A stretch of 17,337 bases of DNA from JAUWQU01 sp964605095 (lineage in GTDB: Bacteria > Planctomycetota > Phycisphaerae > SM23-33). Location of the stretch: contig CAZSBS010000084.1 of the NCBI GenBank assembly GCA_964605095.1, forward strand, positions 1-17,337, read 5' to 3'. How positions within the stretch are numbered: the stretch's first letter is position 1; the number at the start of each line of letters is the position of its first letter. This document shows, piece by piece, positions 13,604 through 17,337 of the stretch. The notes below the pieces were generated by a model, which saw only the letters and a program-made list of their open reading frames with translations, ran no database searches and was not told where the DNA came from. The position numbers were made by a program, and so were the translations under genes.

Positions 13604-14049
13604 TTGAGTCTGTTCCTTAAAGAAAGCTAATCCAGATGGGCCGGGTGCCGTGGTTCCTGGCCCGGTGGGCTGTGGAGACCCGACGCAGTACGTGTCAATC
13701 GTCACTGTCTTCAGCCCCGTTCACGGGGCTTTGCCCTCGCGATAGCGAGGGTATAGGCCAGGCCTTTTAGGCCTGGTTTAATGCGACACTCACCTCTGTT
13801 GGTTTTTTTCTTCTTCTTAGCACGCTTTCAGCGTGCTTACCCGTATTGGGGGGCCTTTAGGCTAAAGCCCGCCAAAAGCGCGCTGAAAGCGTGCTAAACA
13901 AAAGCAGCAGAACGACAACCCCAGGACTAAAAGCCCTGGTCTATGCCCGCCTTCGGCGGGCGAAGCCCCGTAAACGGGGCTGAAAGCCTGATCGCCAAAC
14001 ACGTACCCGACGCACGTCGGGGCGCGGCGACCACGCCTTCGATCCACAA
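13604..14049. other. 446-bp intergenic region with hairpin array
   Basis: This space lies between the dhaL stop and the LsrF-like start, both genes being minus strand. No gene is supported. It is dominated by the symmetric hairpin array at 13713-13981. The stretch nearest the LsrF-like start (13604-13712) must carry its promoter if it is not read through from dhaKL, but I see no clear boxes. Confidence 0.55.
13713..13981. repeat. Mirror-symmetric array of nine hairpins
   Basis: Stems in order: AGCCCCG/CGGGGCT (13713-13730), CCCTCGC/GCGAGGG (13734-13751), CCAGGCC/GGCCTGG (13758-13776), AGCACGC/GCGTGCT (13819-13837), a central GGGC..GCCC (13851-13870), AGCGCGC/GCGTGCT (13877-13895), CCAGG/CCTGG (13921-13939), GCCCGCC/GGCGGGC (13945-13961) and AGCCCCG/CGGGGCT (13964-13981). 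The first four recur inverted in reverse order around a centre near 13848. It reads as two head-to-head copies of a multi-hairpin repeat. It could stop transcription from dhaKL (inference). Confidence 0.75.
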
Positions 14050-14682
14050 CTACTTGCCGTTAACCGCTGCCGCGAAGGCGGCCAGGAGGATCGACATCGA
14101 CTTGGCGCCGGCATCGACGCTGCCGATGCTTCGCTCGCCGAGGTTCCTGGCTCGTCCGAAGCGTGCCTGCATGGTCTTAGTGGACTCGGCCCCGCTGGCG
14201 GCTGCGGCGGCGGCCTTGGCGAGTGCGGCGGGGATGGTTGCTCCGGCATCAACGGCCTGTCTCATTGCCGTCACGGCCGGGACTAGGGCGTCCATCATCG
14301 TCTTGTCGCCCGGCTGGGCCTTGGTCTGCTTGCGAACGCTCGCAAGGGCAGCCTCGAACGCCGCTGCCACCCCAGGCGCGTCCAGTTGGGCGTGGTCGCC
14401 GAAGCCCTCGCTGAGGCCCATCAGCAGGCAGCCCAGCAGCGGGCCGGTGGCCCCGCCGGCTTCGCTCATCACAGCCCAGGCGGCCTGGAAAAGCGCATCC
14501 TTCGGGCTGGCGGCTTGCCCGGCCTCGTCGAGGGCCTTTTCGGCGGCCGCCATCGAGCGCAGCATCGCCAAGCCGTGGTCTCCGTCGCCGGTGGCCGCGT
14601 CCAAGCGCGAAAGCTCATCGACCGCCGCGCGGATTTCCGAGGCCGCCCGGCGGATCATGGCGGCCAGTTCCTGGTATCCCAA
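14050..14682 (-). CDS. dhaL: Dihydroxyacetone kinase, DhaL subunit
   Basis: A 210-residue DhaL-type nucleotide-binding subunit, which holds ADP/ATP and passes phosphate to the ketose bound on DhaK. The magnesium-binding triad is in LDAATGDGDHG (27-37: Asp28, Asp33, Asp35). Other family motifs are GGATGPLLG (76-84), PGDKTMMDALVP (124-135) and ARFGRARNLGERSIGSVDAGAKS near 173-195. The listed start is TTG at 14682. However, AGGAGG (14709-14704) is 21 nt away from it, and only 9 nt from an in-frame ATT at 14694 that would add ISDT, so the true start may be a rare ATT. It follows dhaK with a gap of 24-36 bp. No DhaM is present, so ATP may be the direct phosphate donor, as in fused Dak enzymes (inference). 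Confidence 0.9.
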   Translation of the reverse strand: MGYQELAAMIRRAASEIRAAVDELSRLDAATGDGDHGLAMLRSMAAAEKALDEAGQAASPKDALFQAAWAVMSEAGGATGPLLGCLLMGLSEGFGDHAQLDAPGVAAAFEAALASVRKQTKAQPGDKTMMDALVPAVTAMRQAVDAGATIPAALAKAAAAAASGAESTKTMQARFGRARNLGERSIGSVDAGAKSMSILLAAFAAAVNGK

Positions 14683-14718
14683 CGTATCGCTAATGGCTCT
14701 GTGCCTCCTGATTGAACG

Positions 14719-15720
14719 TTAGCGCACGGTCAGATAAGGTGTATCGCAGGGGGCGTCCCACAGCGACAGCAGTTCATCATCCATCTTTGCCAGGAACATC
14801 TGGAAGCCGCCCATCTCCTGTACGGTCAGGAACTCTCCGACGAGTGATCGGGCGACTTCCACGCCCGCCTCGGCCAGGACTTTGCGAGCGGCGCGGTAGA
14901 TGATGAACATCTCCATGAGGGTGGTTGCGCCCGCGCCGTTGATGATCAGCAGGACCTTGTCGCCCTTACCGGCCTTGACGGCCTTGGCGAGTTGCACGAC
15001 CATCGTCTTGGCGGTCTGATCGGCGGTCATCATCTTTGATTTGCCGGTGCCGGCCTCGCCATGCTGGCCCATGCCGATTTCCATCTCATCGTCGGCCAGG
15101 GCGAAGATTTCCCCGCCGGATTGCGGGTGAGTGGCGGTCTTGAGGGCGACGGCGAGGGTGGCCATGTTTGCGTTGAACTTCTCGGCGACGCGGCAGACCT
15201 CGTCAAGGCTCTTGCCTGCCTCGGCGGCGGCCCCGGCGATCTTGTAAAGCGGGATGCATCCGACGAGTCCGCGTCGATCCTCGGCTGGGGCGTTGGCGCC
15301 GGGAGCGATGTCCTCGTGCGTGAGCACCTTGCGGAGGTTGATGCCCTGCTTGGCGGCAAGGTCCATGGCCATGTTAGCGCTCATCACGTCGCCGGCGTGG
15401 TTGAGCACGACGAAAAGCACCCCGGCGGGGCGGTTCATGAGCTTGAGGGCCTCCAAAACCGGCGGCGGGCCAGGGGCGGCGAAGACGTCGCCGACCACGC
15501 TGACATCCAGCATGCCCTGGCCGACGAAACCGCTCAGTGCGGGCTCGTGCCCGGCCCCGCCGAGCGTGACGATCGCCACCTTCGACTTGTCCTTGGGCTT
15601 GGCGCGGACCACCAGCTTCTCGCCCTTGAGCGCGACCTTGTTGCCGTATGCCTGTACGTAGCCTTCCAGCAACTCGCTGGTCAGGTTCGCCGGGTCGTTA
15701 ATGAACTTCTTCATTGCCAT
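14719..15720 (-). CDS. dhaK: Dihydroxyacetone kinase, DhaK subunit
   Basis: A 333-residue DhaK-type subunit that binds the ketose for phosphorylation by DhaL. The ATG at 15720 has AAGGAAGG 8 nt upstream. It begins MAMKKFINDPANLTSELLEG, typical of the family. The substrate site includes LGGAGHEPALSGFVGQGMLD (53-72, with His58), LNHAGDVMSAN (106-116, with Asp111) and MGQHGEAGTGK (217-227), where His220 matches the histidine that covalently holds dihydroxyacetone in E. coli DhaK. Compared with the usual GGGSGHEP and KNYTGD, this protein has GGAGHEP and LNHAGD, so Ser, Lys and Tyr of the pocket are replaced. That may mean a substrate other than dihydroxyacetone, such as a tetrulose (inference). 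It forms an operon with dhaL and is divergent from the DUF6807 gene. Confidence 0.92.
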   Translation of the reverse strand: MAMKKFINDPANLTSELLEGYVQAYGNKVALKGEKLVVRAKPKDKSKVAIVTLGGAGHEPALSGFVGQGMLDVSVVGDVFAAPGPPPVLEALKLMNRPAGVLFVVLNHAGDVMSANMAMDLAAKQGINLRKVLTHEDIAPGANAPAEDRRGLVGCIPLYKIAGAAAEAGKSLDEVCRVAEKFNANMATLAVALKTATHPQSGGEIFALADDEMEIGMGQHGEAGTGKSKMMTADQTAKTMVVQLAKAVKAGKGDKVLLIINGAGATTLMEMFIIYRAARKVLAEAGVEVARSLVGEFLTVQEMGGFQMFLAKMDDELLSLWDAPCDTPYLTVR

Positions 15721-15936
15721 GGGGTTGACCTTCCTTTCGGCCTAAGGTTAAAAGTTGCCAGCGTTGAGTTTGCCTTACGAGGCCTCGTGTTGCAACCGAA
15801 AAGAATGCGGCCGGCAGGAGTTATCCGGGTATCCCTGCGAAAGGCTGGCGGAACCGCCGGCGGAGGAGTAGGGTTAATGTCTTAGACAGCCTTGGGCAAC
15901 CAGGGCTTTTCATTTTTCAGACAGCGGGAGACAGCG
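15721..15936. promoter_or_regulatory. dhaK / DUF6807 divergent promoter region
   Basis: This 216-bp space must hold promoters for both genes. It contains a perfect 12-bp palindrome, ACGAGGCCTCGT (15777-15788), 57 bp from the dhaK start, a candidate regulator site. A second short inverted repeat, GGCGG-AA-CCGCC, is at 15847-15858. I found no convincing -35/-10 pair. Confidence 0.35.
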
Positions 15937-17199
15937 ATGGACACGAACATCTCGATGAAGCTTCTGGCATGCCTGAGCCTGGCCTTGGCGGGCGTTCTGG
16001 CAGTGGGCGACTTCGCGGCCGCCTCAGCCGCGGCCAGGATGTTGGTCATCGAGGCCGGCAAGTGCGACCGCGTGAACGTGCCCGTGTCCATCGAGGCACC
16101 GGCCGACGCCAATTGGTCACAGATGACGCTCGACGGCAAGCCTGTTGCTTCTCAGGTTGCAGATGGCAGGCTGTGGTTCATCCTGGACAGTCTCCCGGCC
16201 GGCAAGACGGCGACGTACCAGGTGTTCTCGCCCGCCTATGCCTTGTCCCAGGTCATTATGGAGCCGCCCGGCGTAGAGTTCAAGAAGGGCGACAAGCAGA
16301 TCGACGTTTCTGTCGCCAACAAGCCGTTCACCAGCTACGTTTTCGATTACGGCAAGGCGGGCAAGAACCAGTTCCGCCGGCCTTACTTTTGGCCGGTGTA
16401 TGGCCCGGGCCAGGTCACGATGACCCGCCCGTACCCGATGCAGTTCGAGAACCTTCCCAAGAACGTCGCCACCGACCACCCGCACCACACGAGCATCTGG
16501 GTTGCCCACGGCAGCGTCAACGGTGTGGACAACTGGTCCATCGTGCCCAAGGCGGGCTGGCAGGTACACAAGGGCTTCCCGCTGGTCGCCGGCGGGCCGG
16601 TCGTGGGGATCATCCGCGAAACGCTCGACTGGACCGACGCCGACAAGAAGCCCAACCTGGCCGAGACGCGGACCATCCGCGTGTACAGCCTGCCCGGCGA
16701 GGCACGTATGATGGACATCGAGTTGATGTTCGAGGCGAAGTACGGCAAGGTTACCTTTGGCGACACCAAGGAGGGCGGGCCGCTGGCGACCCGCATGAGG
16801 CCGGAGCTGCGAGCGGATAAGAAGGGCGACAACGGCATCCTCGTCAACTCGCAAGGCCAGCAGGCCGACAAGGCCTGGGGCCGAAAGGCAAGGTGGGTGG
16901 ACTGCTCGGGCATGGTCGAGGGCAAGCGGTACGGCTTTGCGATGTTCGACGCCCCGGGCAATCTGCGGCACCCCGAGACGTGGCACGCCCGGACGTACGG
17001 GCTATGCGCGGTCAACCCGTTCGGACTGCACGACTTCCCCGGCGGCAAGGGCGGCCCAAGGGGCGACTGGACCATCGAGGCCGGCAAGAGCGCGACGCTG
17101 CGATACCGCATCTACTTCCACACCGGCGATTCCAAACAGGCCGGCGTTGACGCCCGCTGGAACGACTACGCCGAGGGGCCCAAGGCGACGTGGAGGTAA
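15937..17199 (+). CDS. Secreted DUF6807 (PmoA-type) protein
   Basis: A 420-residue exported protein. The ATG at 15937 has GGGAG 6 nt upstream; a TTG 15 codons earlier lacks a site and would spoil the signal peptide. The signal runs over MKLLACLSLALAGVLAV (7-23), with cleavage likely around ASAAA (29-33). The core matches DUF6807, a family widespread in planctomycetes and Bacteroidetes and often labelled 'methane oxygenase PmoA' although no such activity is supported here. Diagnostic stretches are KNQFRRPYFWPVYGPGQVT (143-161), RPYPMQFENLPKN (164-176), DHPHHTSIWVAHG (180-192) and NGVDNW (195-200). The DHPHH cluster suggests a metal or active site. Neighbouring dhaK is divergent, so a link to sugar breakdown is plausible but unproven. 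Confidence 0.83.
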   Translation: MDTNISMKLLACLSLALAGVLAVGDFAAASAAARMLVIEAGKCDRVNVPVSIEAPADANWSQMTLDGKPVASQVADGRLWFILDSLPAGKTATYQVFSPAYALSQVIMEPPGVEFKKGDKQIDVSVANKPFTSYVFDYGKAGKNQFRRPYFWPVYGPGQVTMTRPYPMQFENLPKNVATDHPHHTSIWVAHGSVNGVDNWSIVPKAGWQVHKGFPLVAGGPVVGIIRETLDWTDADKKPNLAETRTIRVYSLPGEARMMDIELMFEAKYGKVTFGDTKEGGPLATRMRPELRADKKGDNGILVNSQGQQADKAWGRKARWVDCSGMVEGKRYGFAMFDAPGNLRHPETWHARTYGLCAVNPFGLHDFPGGKGGPRGDWTIEAGKSATLRYRIYFHTGDSKQAGVDARWNDYAEGPKATWR

Positions 17200-17202
17200 A
17201 GA

Positions 17203-17265
17203 GCAGAAGAAGCGGATTTCACGCAGAGGTCGCAGAGAAACGCAGAGGCAAGAGAAGAAACAGAA
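17203..17265 (+). repeat. CGCAGAG-family repeat
   Basis: Three near-copies of a 9-10-bp unit (CGCAGAGGT, CGCAGAGAAA, CGCAGAGGC at about 17221-17249) follow GAAGCGGATTTCA and precede a purine-rich AGAAGAAACAGAAG. This is the cleanest copy of the family in the window. Confidence 0.7.
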
Positions 17266-17337
17266 GAATGAGCGGAGCGCTTGTAGTGACGCCGTAAGGA
17301 CGCCTCCCTCAGAAGCTGAGCTTCACGCGGCGGCGAG
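17266..17337. other. Unassigned window end
   Basis: These last bases contain a direct repeat, GACGCC-N5-GACGCC (near 17288-17304), and a small hairpin, GAAGC-TGA-GCTTC (near 17311-17323). They look like more repeat material; no gene start is visible. Confidence 0.3.

Noticed and set aside
13713..13981. CRISPR array
   Set aside because: The stems differ from one another and are mirror-ordered; there are no identical direct repeats with unique spacers, and no cas gene is present.
15937..17199. Methane monooxygenase subunit, from the PmoA label of this family
   Set aside because: The protein is soluble and exported, lacks the membrane helices of particulate methane monooxygenase, and has no companion subunits.

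Overview
The window is a GC-rich (roughly 65%) stretch of chromosome from a diderm bacterium. My best guess is a member of the Planctomycetota, possibly Phycisphaerae-like. The reasons are two LptF/LptG-type permeases (so an outer membrane), a DUF6807 secreted protein of a kind common in that phylum, split DhaK/DhaL genes without DhaM, several lipoproteins of unknown role, and intergenic spaces crowded with short palindromic repeats. The taxonomic call is inference; no rRNA or tRNA gene was seen.

Layout. Positions 2-190 hold the C-terminal end of an unidentified plus-strand gene that abuts, convergently, a minus-strand pair of LPS-export permeases (191-1663 and 1679-3382). Divergent from these is a secreted ARPP-1-type protein (3601-4710). 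A small lipoprotein (4747-5106) and a YlmA-like ABC ATPase (5161-6021) follow on the minus strand. A 659-bp gap (6022-6680) contains a nested repeat cluster. Then come dnaK (6681-8627) and a tightly coupled lipoprotein alpha/beta hydrolase (8633-9544), both plus strand. After a repeat-filled gap (9545-9862) lies a minus-strand run, transcribed right to left: lsrF-like aldolase/thiolase (13603-12725), trpS (12719-11739), scpA with a long acidic tail (11511-10366) and a ridA-like gene (10339-9863). Further right are dhaK (15720-14719) and dhaL (14682-14050), also minus strand, and divergent from dhaK a DUF6807 protein (15937-17199).

How genes may work together. The LptF/LptG pair would form the membrane part of an LPS exporter. 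DhaK and DhaL together form a dihydroxyacetone-type kinase. The nearby LsrF-like enzyme belongs to a family that releases DHAP from a phosphorylated pentanedione, so the right-hand third could meet at DHAP, although no LsrK, LsrR or transporter is present. The trpS-scpA order is a housekeeping arrangement.

The most unusual content is non-coding. (1) A 157-bp MITE-like element with 24-bp inverted ends and a TA duplication sits inside an older palindrome; the uninterrupted half of that palindrome shows what the empty site looked like. (2) A mirror-symmetric array of nine hairpins spans 13713-13981. (3) Five copies of a CGCAGAG-based intergenic repeat occur. (4) Heptamer tandem repeats occur, one of which has replaced the end of a gene. 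In coding sequence, the scpA tail contains an in-frame ATG behind a strong Shine-Dalgarno site, which could yield a separate acidic protein. I found no defence system, CRISPR array, prophage or complete IS element.
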